Shown piece after piece: positions 25,033 to 34,274 of a DNA stretch of 64,000 bases. The notes beneath the pieces were generated by a model. The model was given only the letters and a program-made list of their open reading frames with translations, was not told the DNA's origin and searched no databases. Position 1 is the stretch's first letter, and each line of letters begins with the position of its first letter. The stretch is from Plut-88900 sp963668115 (GTDB taxonomy: Bacteria > Chloroflexota > Dehalococcoidia > Plut-88900): contig OY764147.1 of the NCBI GenBank assembly GCA_963668115.1, positions 1,674,001 to 1,738,000 of the forward strand. Reading direction: 5' to 3'. Made by a program: the position numbers and the translations under genes.

Positions 25033-25196
25033 ACAATGAAAATGGGTGGGGGGAGGGGTGTGTGCTAGTATGGGGGAGGGATATCAGTCCCATCGGACAG
25101 CGGAAGATTCCCATATAGTCGAAGGCCTTCTACAAATGCTCCTATTCTCAAACACGTTGTGCACTGGGAATGCCAGATACATGCTAACATTCATGC

Positions 25197-25409
25197 ATGA
25201 CGCACAAAGAGTTTATAAAGAGGGGTAGGAGGTACGCAAGGAAGAATGGGTTAGACTTCATCCTTGATACCAAAGGTGGTAAGGGCAGCCACGTAAAGCT
25301 CAGGATTGGGAGCCGTCGTACCGTAGTGAAATACGGTGAGATAGGACCAGACATCTTGGCATCTATGCTAAAGCAGTTGAATATCAATCGCCGGGAGTTC
25401 TATCGATGA
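25197..25409 (+). CDS. hicA: HicA family mRNA interferase toxin
   Basis: A 70-residue protein with the double-stranded RNA-binding fold of HicA: basic N-terminus, then KGGKGSHVKLRIGS containing the catalytic His in GSH, and a C-terminal helix ending KQLNINRREFYR. HicA toxins cleave mRNA and tmRNA until bound by HicB. No ribosome binding site precedes the ATG. An extended -10-like TGCTAACAT ends 6 bp before it, so the transcript may be leaderless. It overlaps hicB by 4 bp (ATGA), the normal order for this system. Possibly horizontally acquired. Confidence 0.88.
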   Translation: MTHKEFIKRGRRYARKNGLDFILDTKGGKGSHVKLRIGSRRTVVKYGEIGPDILASMLKQLNINRREFYR

Positions 25410-25885
25410 AGTATGTTTATCCATGCAGTGTAATGCCCGATGACGAGGAGTTGAGAGAGTCTGGGAGAGAGGCATTCGTAGTAAAGTTCCCCGATGTTCC
25501 GGAGGCCATCACTGGCGGGTGGTCCTGGGATGAAGCGATCGAGATGGCAGAGGACTGTCTCGGGGTGGCCCTCAGTTTCTATACCGACGAATGCGCTGAC
25601 ATCCCAACCCCAAGCCTCCCCACTAACGGTCAAGTGATGATTCCTGTTTCCACGCTGGTGGCAGCCAAGCTAACCGTTTACAACGCCATGAGGGAGCAGG
25701 GCATGACTAGAAGTGACCTTGCCGCAAGGCTTGGGTTTACGGAGGAAGCTACTCGCAGGCTACTGAACCCGCTGTATCGTACGCACCTTTCCCAATTGGA
25801 AAAGGCTCTCAAGGTTGTGGGGCGGTCACTGGTGGTCGAGGATGTACCGGTCGTGAAGCCTGCTCTGAGCCCAGTGGTCGGATAG
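25406..25885 (+). CDS. hicB: HicB family antitoxin
   Basis: A 159-residue protein with two parts. Residues about 1-60 carry the partial RNase-H-like HicB fold (FVVKFPDVPEAITGGWSWDEAIEMAEDCLG); residues about 90-145 form a helix-turn-helix (REQGMTRSDLAARLGFTEEATRRLL). The first domain binds and inhibits HicA, and the second should bind the operator upstream of hicA for autorepression. The gene is translationally coupled to hicA and followed by a strong terminator hairpin at 25908-25942. It is longer than minimal HicB proteins, as expected for the DNA-binding subgroup. Confidence 0.88.
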   Translation: MKYVYPCSVMPDDEELRESGREAFVVKFPDVPEAITGGWSWDEAIEMAEDCLGVALSFYTDECADIPTPSLPTNGQVMIPVSTLVAAKLTVYNAMREQGMTRSDLAARLGFTEEATRRLLNPLYRTHLSQLEKALKVVGRSLVVEDVPVVKPALSPVVG

Positions 25886-25907
25886 AGGCCACATTCAGAT
25901 GATGCGA

Positions 25908-25942
25908 AACGGGGTCGGCGTCAGGCGCTGACCCCGTTCTCT
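25908..25942. terminator. Bidirectional terminator between hicB and mmsA
   Basis: AACGGGGTC pairs with GACCCCGTT; a G-T pair and an inner GCG/CGC extend the stem to about 13 bp around a 5-nt loop. The tail is CTCTTTC on the plus strand and TTTCGC on the minus strand. It sits between two convergent genes. Confidence 0.7.
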
Positions 25943-25970
25943 TTCAAAGCTAGAGCAAGACGACGGCTGC

Positions 25971-27461
25971 TTAGAACCAGCGGGTGATTACGACTTTCTT
26001 TTCGGTGAAGAAGTCTATGGCGTCTCGGCCCTGGCCGTGCAGGTCTCCGAAGAAGGACTCCTTCATGCCGCTGAAGGGGAAGAAGGCCATGGGAGCGGCG
26101 ACACCGACATTGATGCCGATGTTTCCCGCCCGTACACGGTGCTTGAAGTCACGGGCGGAGCGGCCGCTGGAGGTGAAGATGCTGGCGGCGTTGCCGTAGC
26201 GGTTGGACTCGATTATGTCCATGGCCTGTTCGAGATCGTCGACCTGGACTATGGAGGCTACGGGGCCGAAGATCTCCTCCTGGGCTATGGTCATGTCGGG
26301 CTCTACTTCGTCGAATATGGTGGGGCCTATGAATGCGCCATCGGGGAAGCCCTCAACGGAGACATCACGACCGTCCAGAATCAGCTTTGCGCCTTCCTTG
26401 ACACCCTGGTCGATGTAGCCAACGACTTTTTCGCGGTGTTTGGCGCTGATGACAGGGCCCATGTCGGAAGATTCGTCTAGGGGGTTGCCGACCTTAATCG
26501 ACCTAGCGGCTTCCATCAGCTTGTCCTTGATGGGCTGGTAGGAGTCGCCGACGGCCAAGACTACCGACCCGGCAAGACACCTTTGGCCAGCACCGCCGTA
26601 GAGGGAGCCGATCATGTTGTCGATGGTCTTGTCGACATCGGCGTCGGGCATAGCGACCATGAAGTTCTTGGCGCCGCCCTGACACTGGGCCCGCTTGCCG
26701 TTGGCCGTGGCTCGCTGGTAGACGTACTTGGCGATGGCGGTGGAGCCGACGAAGGAGATAGCGCGGACGTCGGGGTTGTCGAGGAGGGCGTCTACGGCTT
26801 CTTTTGCGCCATGGACCATGTTCACTACGCCCTTCGGGAAGCCTGCCTTGTCCATGAGGTCGAAGCAGAAGGACATGCTTAAGGGCACCTGCTCAGAGGG
26901 CTTGAGGACGTAGGTGTTGCCGCAGGCGATGGCGTAGGGGAGGAACCAGTGGGAGACCATGGCGGGGAAGTTGAAGGGCACGATGCCCGCGCACACACCG
27001 AGGGGCTGTCTCACGCAGTCTTCATCGATGCTGCGGGCTATGTCCTCCAGGTTGTAGCCCATCATCAAGGAGTTGATTCCTGCGGGCACCTCGACGTTCT
27101 GGATAGCGCGTCGGACCTCTCCGCGGGCGTCGCCGATGGATTTGCCGTTCTCCTGGCTGACTATGCGGGCAAGCTCCTCGCGGTTCTCCTCCATGAGGTT
27201 CTTGTATGCCCAAAGGCGCTGGACGCGGTCGGGGGGAGGGGTCTCACGCCAGGACCAAAAGGCGGACTGGGCTGCTGCGACTGCGGCGTTTACTTCTGCG
27301 GCGGTGGAGAGGGGGACTTCGGCGATAACTCGACCGCTGGCGGGTTCCTGGACGTCCAGCCAGTTATCGGTGGAAGAGTCAATCCATGCACCATCGATAT
27401 AGTTCTGCACCCTGCCGTAGTATTGCTTGACTTCGAGCAGGGCAGATTGAGATTCGGCCAT
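25971..27461 (-). CDS. mmsA: Methylmalonate-semialdehyde dehydrogenase (CoA-acylating)
   Basis: A 496-residue aldehyde dehydrogenase. PFNFPAMVSHWFLPYAIACG and YVLKPSEQVPLS are the cofactor-binding blocks, QCQGGAKNFMV replaces the usual ELGGK motif as in MMSDH, and C295 in GAGQRCLAGS is the nucleophile. The C-terminus GMKESFFGDLHGQGRDAI followed by FFTEKKVV is diagnostic of the MmsA group. It converts malonate- or methylmalonate-semialdehyde plus CoA and NAD to acetyl- or propionyl-CoA in valine, beta-alanine or inositol breakdown. The ATG at 27461 follows GGGAGG. No other pathway genes are adjacent. Confidence 0.9.
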   Translation of the reverse strand: MAESQSALLEVKQYYGRVQNYIDGAWIDSSTDNWLDVQEPASGRVIAEVPLSTAAEVNAAVAAAQSAFWSWRETPPPDRVQRLWAYKNLMEENREELARIVSQENGKSIGDARGEVRRAIQNVEVPAGINSLMMGYNLEDIARSIDEDCVRQPLGVCAGIVPFNFPAMVSHWFLPYAIACGNTYVLKPSEQVPLSMSFCFDLMDKAGFPKGVVNMVHGAKEAVDALLDNPDVRAISFVGSTAIAKYVYQRATANGKRAQCQGGAKNFMVAMPDADVDKTIDNMIGSLYGGAGQRCLAGSVVLAVGDSYQPIKDKLMEAARSIKVGNPLDESSDMGPVISAKHREKVVGYIDQGVKEGAKLILDGRDVSVEGFPDGAFIGPTIFDEVEPDMTIAQEEIFGPVASIVQVDDLEQAMDIIESNRYGNAASIFTSSGRSARDFKHRVRAGNIGINVGVAAPMAFFPFSGMKESFFGDLHGQGRDAIDFFTEKKVVITRWF

Positions 27462-28012
27462 TACGTGTATCCTCCCAAGAGATGCAAAGAGAAATAAGGG
27501 TCGGTGGGAATGTTACTGGGGGGTGGGGAGGGGGTCAAGCCGCTGCACCCCGTTTTGCTATGCCATACAGCTATGTCGCTAAATGTTGGTTGACTGAAGA
27601 CTGATTGAGCTTGATTGGACTTGATTGATAGTTGATTAAACTTGATTGAAGATTGATTGATAGTTGATTGAATTCGTAGCTGTTTTGATTGAATGACGCC
27701 TGCAAGGGGATGGAAAACTTTTTCGGCGTCTGCGTTTTGGCTTTTCCGTGTCTCAAGGGCATTGGGGATGACATGTAATTAGTATAAGGGTTCGATGTAT
27801 GGATTTCAAGGGGTTTTGGCACTTTCGGGGGGAGGGGTGTGACGAGTTGGAGGGGCGTGGGCCACCCAGTGTCGACGAGGGATGGATTCGCTTTGTTGAA
27901 TAAGAATTGGCGGAGTTTTTGAGATTTTGCCTAGCGGCGTCGGCGCGAAAAGGCCCGCCTCGTGCTGGACAAGGTGGGCATTCCGTGTCGGGCTATTCGG
28001 TTGTTAGGGGTT
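27462..28012. other. AT-richer intergenic region
   Basis: About 550 bp between mmsA and the orphan ORF. It contains the GATTGA-rich array at 27600-27695, and otherwise only short frames without recognisable features. Base composition is lower in GC than the flanks, suggesting an insertion boundary. Confidence 0.5.
27600..27695. repeat. GATTGA-rich direct repeat array
   Basis: About eight or nine copies of TTGATTGA-like units with 2-6 bp spacers in 95 bp, locally AT-rich. The units are irregular. They could be iteron-like protein binding sites or a decayed simple repeat; there is no replication gene nearby. Confidence 0.6.
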
Positions 28013-28996
28013 TTACCAAAGCTCAGGATGCCCCCACGATTCCCTTGCTTCATCCGGTGGGCCTTGAGTCATGTATACTTCCCCTCTTCGCACTTCCCCT
28101 CCGGGCACTTCCATTATGGGATACTCCCCATCGACGGCAAATTTCCCATTATGCGCAGGGTTGTCCGCTGAGATAGGGATTGCCGCCACATGGTGATAGC
28201 TCATGGTGTTCCTGTCTTCCCTGTTTTGAGCCTCCATGTAGATATCCCACGCGTTGTGCCGCCTAACAACTCCCAAGTGCGGCTCATATCGGGCATCAAA
28301 CATTTGTGGGGTGATGTCCGCGTAATCAGGGGGCCAACCCAACACCCATGTTGGAACGTCTGCCAAAACGCGCCGTCCCCATCGGCCCGTGTCCATTACC
28401 CCACTAGAGTGGTCTCCGGGAGTAGCACCAACGACGGGGCCGGACTGGACTAAGCGTATACCCGCTTCAGTCGTAGGCTCAATGGTTAATTTGTAAGTCG
28501 GAACGTCAGTTGCGAATCCGAGCATCGGTACGGGATTACCGCTTATAACAGCCTCTCCTAACACCTTGGCCTGACTCAACCATGCCGCCACATACCCTGT
28601 GTGCCCTGGGGTCAAGGATGAACTGCGATAGCCCACTACCACCTTGAAATACATATCAACCTTCGGGACGCCACACCAAAAGTGCGATTGGCATTTCTTA
28701 TGCCTATCCATCAATAGACTAGCTAGCCCTCGTACACCCTCACTGGCGGCTTCTTCGGTTTTGAGTGCCGTATGGCCCGAAGGGAGAGAGTATCCCCCCG
28801 CGATTGTTATTGTGGAGGTGGGGGCCTTGCGCCCGAATTTGAGTAGCTTCCCTAATCCCATAGAATTTCCTATGCGCACAGACGGCTCTCGCTCCACAAG
28901 TGGGTGCGAGAGGAGGGGCGCACCGGCTAGGCCGCAAAGTTGGAGTCCACCCACTTGGACTGTCTCTAGGCTATGGCCTAAGCCGGTTGGTGTCAA
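28013..28996 (-). CDS. Hypothetical protein, orphan
   Basis: An open frame of up to 327 codons with ordinary amino acid composition and no low-complexity bias, so it may be a real gene. The first possible start is TTG at 28996, without a ribosome binding site; the ATG at 28861 has AGGAAA upstream and is the better start (282 residues). I see no domain, signal peptide or membrane helix. Local GC is lower than in neighbouring genes, and the gene stands alone between an AT-rich array and a dispersed repeat, so acquisition by transfer is likely. Function unknown. A shadow frame cannot be fully excluded. Confidence 0.45.
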   Translation of the reverse strand: MTPTGLGHSLETVQVGGLQLCGLAGAPLLSHPLVEREPSVRIGNSMGLGKLLKFGRKAPTSTITIAGGYSLPSGHTALKTEEAASEGVRGLASLLMDRHKKCQSHFWCGVPKVDMYFKVVVGYRSSSLTPGHTGYVAAWLSQAKVLGEAVISGNPVPMLGFATDVPTYKLTIEPTTEAGIRLVQSGPVVGATPGDHSSGVMDTGRWGRRVLADVPTWVLGWPPDYADITPQMFDARYEPHLGVVRRHNAWDIYMEAQNREDRNTMSYHHVAAIPISADNPAHNGKFAVDGEYPIMEVPGGEVRRGEVYMTQGPPDEARESWGHPELW

Positions 28997-29032
28997 ATCG
29001 GGCTACCAACTCTCATTCAACAAAAAGGATGA

Positions 29033-29058
29033 ATTCCCCTTCACGACTTCTCGGGAAT
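29033..29058 (+). repeat. dRS3-like repeat, long-loop variant
   Basis: ATTCCC and GGGAAT separated by 14 nt, followed by GACGGGATGAAGGG. It lies just downstream of nuoN and just upstream of the orphan ORF. Confidence 0.55.
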
Positions 29059-29104
29059 GACGGGATGAAGGGTCGGGGGGAGTGAGTGGTCCTTTTGATG
29101 AACC

Positions 29105-30541
29105 CTATCCAAATAAGGCCGGGGTTGCTTTTTCTATGAGGCCGGTTATGGACTGGGGGTAGATACCGATCAGGAAGACGACGCCGACGAGGGTGAGAAG
29201 AGTTGCGCCGGTTATCTTCGGCATGGTGAGGGGTTTTGCGGCCTCGGGGGCGGGCTTGATGTACATCTGCCTGATGACCATGAGGTAGTAGTAGACGGAG
29301 ATCAGGCTGTTAACCACGGCGATGGCGACCAACCAGATAAGGTCTTCTTTGGCGGCGGCAGTGAAGATGTAGAACTTGATTGTGAAGCCGGCGAAGAAGG
29401 GCAGGCCAGCCAAGGAGAAGAGACTTATAGTCAGGGCGAGGGCCAGGACGGGGGAGCGCTTTGCAAGGCCGGCGTACTCCTCGATCTTCTCGTGGCCGGT
29501 GAGGTTGAAGTAGATGATGACACAGATAAAGGCTACGAAGGTGGTTGCGGCGTAGCCAACAAGGTATAGCACGAGGGCAGTGGAAGCCATTTCGGAGAGG
29601 GCGGCTATGCCCACGAGGAGGAACCCGGCGTGGCCGATGCTGGAGTAGGCCAGCAACCGCTTGATGTTCTTCTGGGAAATTGCGACGACGTTGCCGACAG
29701 TCATGGTAAGGGCAGCTATGGCAGCGACGATGGGCTTCCAGTCGTCGATGACGGGTTCAAAGGCGACGGCGAAGAGGCGCAACAGAAGGGCGAAGCTGGC
29801 GGCCTTGGAAGCGATGGACAGGTAGGCGGTCACGGGGAGGGGAGCGCCCTCGTAGACGTCGGGGGCCCACATGTGGAAGGGAACGGCGACTACCTTGAAG
29901 CCAAATCCGGCAATTAGGAGGGTCAGGCCAGTGAGGAAGGCGAGTTCGAGGTGGTCGCCGGAACGGAGGGCATCGGCCATGCCTTCGAAGGTGGTCGTGC
30001 CGAGGGCGCCGTATATGAGGCTCATACCGTAGAGAAGTACGCCGGAAGAGAAGGCCCCGATCAGGATGTATTTGACTCCGGCCTCGTTGGAGCGAGCCTC
30101 ACGCTTGGCGTAGGCGGCCATGATGTAGAGGCAGAAGCTGAGGAGTTCCAGGGAGATGTAGGCGGTCAGGAGCTCGTTGGCGGAGACCATGAGCATCATG
30201 CCCAGGACGGAGACCATGATGAGGCTGTAGAACTCGCCGGGGCTCTCCAGGTGCTTATTTACGAACTCTCGAGATGCGATGACCATCACCACGCCGACCA
30301 AGGGCAGGAAGACCTTGAAGAAGATGGCGTACTTGTCGACGATATAGATGTTGGCGTATAGCGAACCCTCATTGCCGAGGAGGGTGAAGGCAGACCCGGC
30401 TGTGACAAGGAGTCCGGCGACGGCGAGGTAGGGAAGAATGCCCTTCTTGTCGTTGGGGATGAAGAGGTCGACGGTGAAAAGAGCGAAGGCGAGCCCGACC
30501 AGCAGGAACTCGGGGACCAGTAGTGCGAAGTCGACGTTCAT
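29105..30541 (-). CDS. nuoN: NADH-quinone oxidoreductase subunit N
   Basis: A 478-residue integral membrane protein with about 14 helices, one of three antiporter-like proton-pumping subunits of complex I. Helices contain the charged residues of the central axis, for example LELLSFCLYIMAAYAKR, GFGFKVVAVPFHMWAPDVYEGAP and LLAYSSIGHAGFLLVG. Length is close to E. coli NuoN (485). The ATG overlaps the nuoM stop by 4 bp. It is the last gene of the operon; a dispersed hairpin repeat at 29033-29058 follows and may help end transcription. Confidence 0.95.
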   Translation of the reverse strand: MNVDFALLVPEFLLVGLAFALFTVDLFIPNDKKGILPYLAVAGLLVTAGSAFTLLGNEGSLYANIYIVDKYAIFFKVFLPLVGVVMVIASREFVNKHLESPGEFYSLIMVSVLGMMLMVSANELLTAYISLELLSFCLYIMAAYAKREARSNEAGVKYILIGAFSSGVLLYGMSLIYGALGTTTFEGMADALRSGDHLELAFLTGLTLLIAGFGFKVVAVPFHMWAPDVYEGAPLPVTAYLSIASKAASFALLLRLFAVAFEPVIDDWKPIVAAIAALTMTVGNVVAISQKNIKRLLAYSSIGHAGFLLVGIAALSEMASTALVLYLVGYAATTFVAFICVIIYFNLTGHEKIEEYAGLAKRSPVLALALTISLFSLAGLPFFAGFTIKFYIFTAAAKEDLIWLVAIAVVNSLISVYYYLMVIRQMYIKPAPEAAKPLTMPKITGATLLTLVGVVFLIGIYPQSITGLIEKATPALFG

Positions 30542-32010
30542 GCTACCGCGGCCACCCTATCGAGGATGGGGCCTATGCCCTGGTCGATGATCCGGGTGAA
30601 GGGCTGGGGATAGACACCGCCGAAAATGAGGACGGCGACCAGGGAGAGCATGGAGGCTTTTTCGAGGTTGGAGGCGTCGGGCAGGTCTTTCCATCGGGTG
30701 TCGAGGGGGCCGAAGAAGACCTTGGCGATGAGGCGCAGGATGTAGACGGCGGTTATGGCGGCACCAATTATTCCGAACACGGCAACCACGGGATAGGTCT
30801 TGAAGAGGCCTACGAACACCAGGAATTCGGCGATGAAACCACTAAGACCGGGGAGACCCAGGGAAGCAAGTCCGGCCACGGCAAAGAAGGATGCGGTGAC
30901 GCCCATGCGCTTGGAGAGGCCCTGGAAGACGGAGATGTCTCGGGTGTGGGCGCGGTCGTAGACGACGCCGACGAGGGCGAAGAAGAGGGCCGTCATTATG
31001 CCGTGGGAGAACATCTGGTAGACGGCGCCGGTAAGGCCCTGGGGATGCAGTGTGGCGATGCCCAGGAGAACGTAGCCCATGTGGCTGACGCTGGAATAGC
31101 CGATGACGAACTTCAGGTCTCTTTGAGCAAGGGCCGACACTGCGCCGTAGACGACGTTTACCGTGGCCAGGATGACCAGGACAAGCTGCCAGTCCTGGGC
31201 GCCCTCGGGGAGGAGGTCCAGACCGACGCGTATGATGCCAAATGCGCCGAGCTTCATGAGGACTCCGGCGTGGAGCATACTGACGGAGGTCGGGGCGGCG
31301 ACGTGGCCGTCGGGGGACCAGGTGTGGAAGGGCCAGAGGCCTGCGAGGACGCCGAAGCCGAACATCAGGAGGGGGAACACTACTTTCTGGAATGTTGAGC
31401 CAAAGCCGGCTTGCTCAAGTTCGATCAGGTTGAATGTGCCCATGCCCGCGTGGACATAGATGGCTATGAGTCCGACCCAGACTAGGACGCTGCTCGCGAC
31501 CAAGTAGAGGACCAGCTTCAAAGCTCCGTACTCCTTCCGGGTGCTGCCCCAGACGCCGATGAGGAGGTACATAGGGACTACGGCGAGTTCGTAGAAGAAG
31601 AACAGGAAGAAGAGGTCCAGGGATAGGAAGACACCGTAGACGCCGCAGACCAGAGCCATGAAGAGGGCGAAGAAGTCCTTGGCCCGGGGGGCGGTGTTCC
31701 AGGCCATGAAGACGGCGGTGACCATGACAATACCGGTGAGAAGGACCATAGGGGCGGCTATGCCGTCCATGGCGAGGTGGAAGGTCACGCCAAGGCCCGG
31801 GAGCCAGTGGTATTTTTCGGTCATGAACTGGTAGCCGCCGAGGTCGTTGTCGTAGGCGACGAAGAGGTAGATGGAGATGGCAAGGGTCACGGCGGCGACG
31901 GCGGCCATGGAGTATTTCATCCACTCGCGCTTGGCCTCGGGGATTAGTACGGCGAGTACGCCGCCTGCCGCGGGGAGGAAGAGGAGGACTATGAGGATGC
32001 TATCGTCCAG
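30538..32010 (-). CDS. nuoM: NADH-quinone oxidoreductase subunit M, probable CTG start
   Basis: An antiporter-like proton-pumping subunit. The first ATG in frame (31920) would remove the first membrane helix. The frame continues upstream for 30 codons reading LDDSILIVLLFLPAAGG and on to EAKREW, exactly the missing helix, with no ATG, GTG or TTG. A CTG at 32010 is preceded by AGGGAGAG at good spacing, so I propose it as start, giving 490 residues (E. coli 509). Conserved sequence includes FFFYELAVVPMYLLIGVWG and PFHTWSPDGHVAAPTSVSM. It follows nuoL by 10 bp. Confidence 0.88.
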   Translation of the reverse strand: MDDSILIVLLFLPAAGGVLAVLIPEAKREWMKYSMAAVAAVTLAISIYLFVAYDNDLGGYQFMTEKYHWLPGLGVTFHLAMDGIAAPMVLLTGIVMVTAVFMAWNTAPRAKDFFALFMALVCGVYGVFLSLDLFFLFFFYELAVVPMYLLIGVWGSTRKEYGALKLVLYLVASSVLVWVGLIAIYVHAGMGTFNLIELEQAGFGSTFQKVVFPLLMFGFGVLAGLWPFHTWSPDGHVAAPTSVSMLHAGVLMKLGAFGIIRVGLDLLPEGAQDWQLVLVILATVNVVYGAVSALAQRDLKFVIGYSSVSHMGYVLLGIATLHPQGLTGAVYQMFSHGIMTALFFALVGVVYDRAHTRDISVFQGLSKRMGVTASFFAVAGLASLGLPGLSGFIAEFLVFVGLFKTYPVVAVFGIIGAAITAVYILRLIAKVFFGPLDTRWKDLPDASNLEKASMLSLVAVLIFGGVYPQPFTRIIDQGIGPILDRVAAVA

Positions 32011-32020
32011 TTGACTCTCC

Positions 32021-33931
32021 CTATGCGGCCAAAGTGATGGCCACCACGAATATCAGGGCGCCTGCGCTTATGACGAGAATGTAGTTGGAGACCTGGCCCG
32101 TCTGGTGCCGGCGGAGGACTCGGCTTGTCAGTGCGGTGATTTTGCCCGAGCCGTCGACGCCGGTATCGTTGACGACGTACCGGTCAAACCAGGCTGTGGC
32201 TGCACCTGTGGCCAAGACTACGCGGTCAATTGCCCACTGGTAAGCATCATCAAGGTAATACTTGTTGGAAGCGAGGGTGCGGACGGGGGCGAGGGCGCGG
32301 TCCACGCCTTCCGGTAGCTTGAGGTCATGGCGGTAGAGGGCGAGGCCGAACGCTATTCCGGCAAGGGCCACGACGGAGGATATGGCGGCGAGTACGACGT
32401 GTTCGTGGAAGCTGTCGGCCTTGTCGAGGACGAAGCTGGCGAAGCCCGTGGCCTCGCCGGGGAGGCTGAGGACGTTGTCCAGCCAGTCGGGGGCGGTGAA
32501 GCCGAAGACGAGGGTGAGGACGCCAAGGAGGGCGATGGGGCCGGTCATGACGGCAGGGGCCTCGTGGGCGGATTGGTTCTCGGGTTTGAGCTTGCCGAAG
32601 AACACGAGCCAGACGAGTCGGGTCATGTAGAGGGCGCTGAGGAAGAAGGCGACGATGGTGATGACGAGGGTGGCGGGGTTGCCGTTATTCCAGATGGCCT
32701 GGAGGATCTCGTCCTTGCTCCAGAAGCCGCTGAGGGGTGGGATGCCGGAAAGGGCGAGGGCGGCGATGATGAAGACAACGCTGGTCACGGGCATACGGGC
32801 ACGGAGGCCGCCGAGGCGTCGGATGTCAACGTCTGAGTGTTCACCGATGGCGTGGAGGACGTTGCCCGCTCCAAGGAAAAGGAGGGCCTTAAACAGCGCG
32901 TGAGTGGCCAAATGGAACATGGCCGCGGCGAGGGCCCCGTGGCCTAGGGCGAGAATCATAAACCCTATCTGGCTAACGGTGGAGTAGGCGAGGACTCGTT
33001 TAAGGTCGTTGGAGGTGAGGGCCATGGTTGCGCCCATGACAGCCGTGACCAGGCCGATGGCAATGACTAGCTCGCTGACGGCGGGGGCTGCTTCGAAGAG
33101 AGGGAGCATGCGGGCGACGAAGTAGACGCCGGCGACGACCATGGTGGCGGCGTGGATCAGGGCACTGACGGGTGTCGGGCCTTCCATGGCGTCGGGGAGC
33201 CAGACGTGGAGGGGGAACTGGGCCGACTTACCCATGGCGCCGAGGAAGATGAGGATGGCGCTAAGGGTCATCACTCCATCACTTAGCGCTCCGGCCTGGA
33301 CTTCAGAGAGGATGGTCGGGATGTGGAAAGTGTCCAACTTGTAGTACAGAAGCAGAATGCCTACAAGCAGTCCAACGTCGCCGATGCGGGTGGTTATGAA
33401 AGCCTTCTTTGCCGCCTCGGCGGCGGAGCGCCGTTCGTACCAGAAGCCGATAAGCAGGTAGGAACAGATGCCCACCAATTCCCAGCCGACGTAGAGGACG
33501 AGGAGGCTGTTGGTGAGGACGAGGCCGAGCATTGAAGCGGCGAAGAGGGAATGGACAGCGAAGTACCAGGCGAGCCGGGACTCGCCGCGCATGTAGCCCA
33601 GTGAGTAAATCTGGACCAGCAGGGATACGAAAGTGATGACGCCCATCATGACCATAGCGACGGGGTCGATGGTTAGGCCAAGATCGAAGGCGTCTCCTCC
33701 GGCGTCGAACCACGAGACGGTGAAATCTCGTTGGGCGCCGTTGAGGAGGGAGTTAAGGAGGAACCAGAATAGGACGAAGGAGAAGCCGATTGCGCCGACG
33801 GCAAGGAGGACTCCACTACGCGGCAGGTTGCGTCGCAATAAAGCCGGCAGGGCAAGGGCGCCGAAGGCGCCTATACAGGCCGCGGGGGCGAGCCAGGCCC
33901 ATTGCAGTCCGATTGCTCCTGCTTCGCTCAT
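32021..33931 (-). CDS. nuoL: NADH-quinone oxidoreductase subunit L
   Basis: A 636-residue antiporter-like subunit, the distal proton pump of complex I. It has about 16 helices and the long C-terminal lateral helix region (residues about 510-636). YVGWELVGICSYLLIGFWYE and QFPLHVWLPDAMEGPTPVSA are characteristic. Length compares with 613 in E. coli. The ATG at 33931 lies 10 bp after the nuoK stop, in the same operon. Confidence 0.96.
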   Translation of the reverse strand: MSEAGAIGLQWAWLAPAACIGAFGALALPALLRRNLPRSGVLLAVGAIGFSFVLFWFLLNSLLNGAQRDFTVSWFDAGGDAFDLGLTIDPVAMVMMGVITFVSLLVQIYSLGYMRGESRLAWYFAVHSLFAASMLGLVLTNSLLVLYVGWELVGICSYLLIGFWYERRSAAEAAKKAFITTRIGDVGLLVGILLLYYKLDTFHIPTILSEVQAGALSDGVMTLSAILIFLGAMGKSAQFPLHVWLPDAMEGPTPVSALIHAATMVVAGVYFVARMLPLFEAAPAVSELVIAIGLVTAVMGATMALTSNDLKRVLAYSTVSQIGFMILALGHGALAAAMFHLATHALFKALLFLGAGNVLHAIGEHSDVDIRRLGGLRARMPVTSVVFIIAALALSGIPPLSGFWSKDEILQAIWNNGNPATLVITIVAFFLSALYMTRLVWLVFFGKLKPENQSAHEAPAVMTGPIALLGVLTLVFGFTAPDWLDNVLSLPGEATGFASFVLDKADSFHEHVVLAAISSVVALAGIAFGLALYRHDLKLPEGVDRALAPVRTLASNKYYLDDAYQWAIDRVVLATGAATAWFDRYVVNDTGVDGSGKITALTSRVLRRHQTGQVSNYILVISAGALIFVVAITLAA

Positions 33932-33941
33932 AGAGTCGGGG

Positions 33942-34262
33942 TCACCATTTCATCCGGTTTAGCTCGTCCACGTTTACGGAGGATCGGTTGCGGTAGATTC
34001 GGAGGACGATGCCGAGGGCAAGACCTACTTCTGCGGCGGCGATGGTGATGACGAAGATTGCAAAGATGAAGCCGAGGTGTTGTTCAGTGTCACCACGGGG
34101 TATCAGGTAGGTGGAAAAGGCGAGGAGGTTGATGTTGACGGCCTGGAGCATGAGCTCAATAGACATGAGGATGAGGACGGCGTTGCGGCGGACAAGGACA
34201 CCATAGACGCCGACGGCGAAGAGGGCGGCGCCCAGGACCAGGTAGTACTCAATGGCAATCAA
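33942..34262 (-). CDS. nuoK: NADH-quinone oxidoreductase subunit K
   Basis: A 106-residue protein with three membrane helices. Conserved glutamates lie in SIELMLQAVNINLLAFS and ITIAAAEVGLALGIVLRIYR and form part of the fourth proton channel. It starts with TTG at 34262, 12 bp after nuoJ. Length matches family norm (about 100). Confidence 0.95.
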   Translation of the reverse strand: MIAIEYYLVLGAALFAVGVYGVLVRRNAVLILMSIELMLQAVNINLLAFSTYLIPRGDTEQHLGFIFAIFVITIAAAEVGLALGIVLRIYRNRSSVNVDELNRMKW

Positions 34263-34274
34263 GGGTTGGGGTTC

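Noticed and set aside
30523..31398. Long acidic plus-strand frame opposite nuoM
   Set aside because: Asp/Glu/Gly-rich complement of hydrophobic helices, a common artefact.
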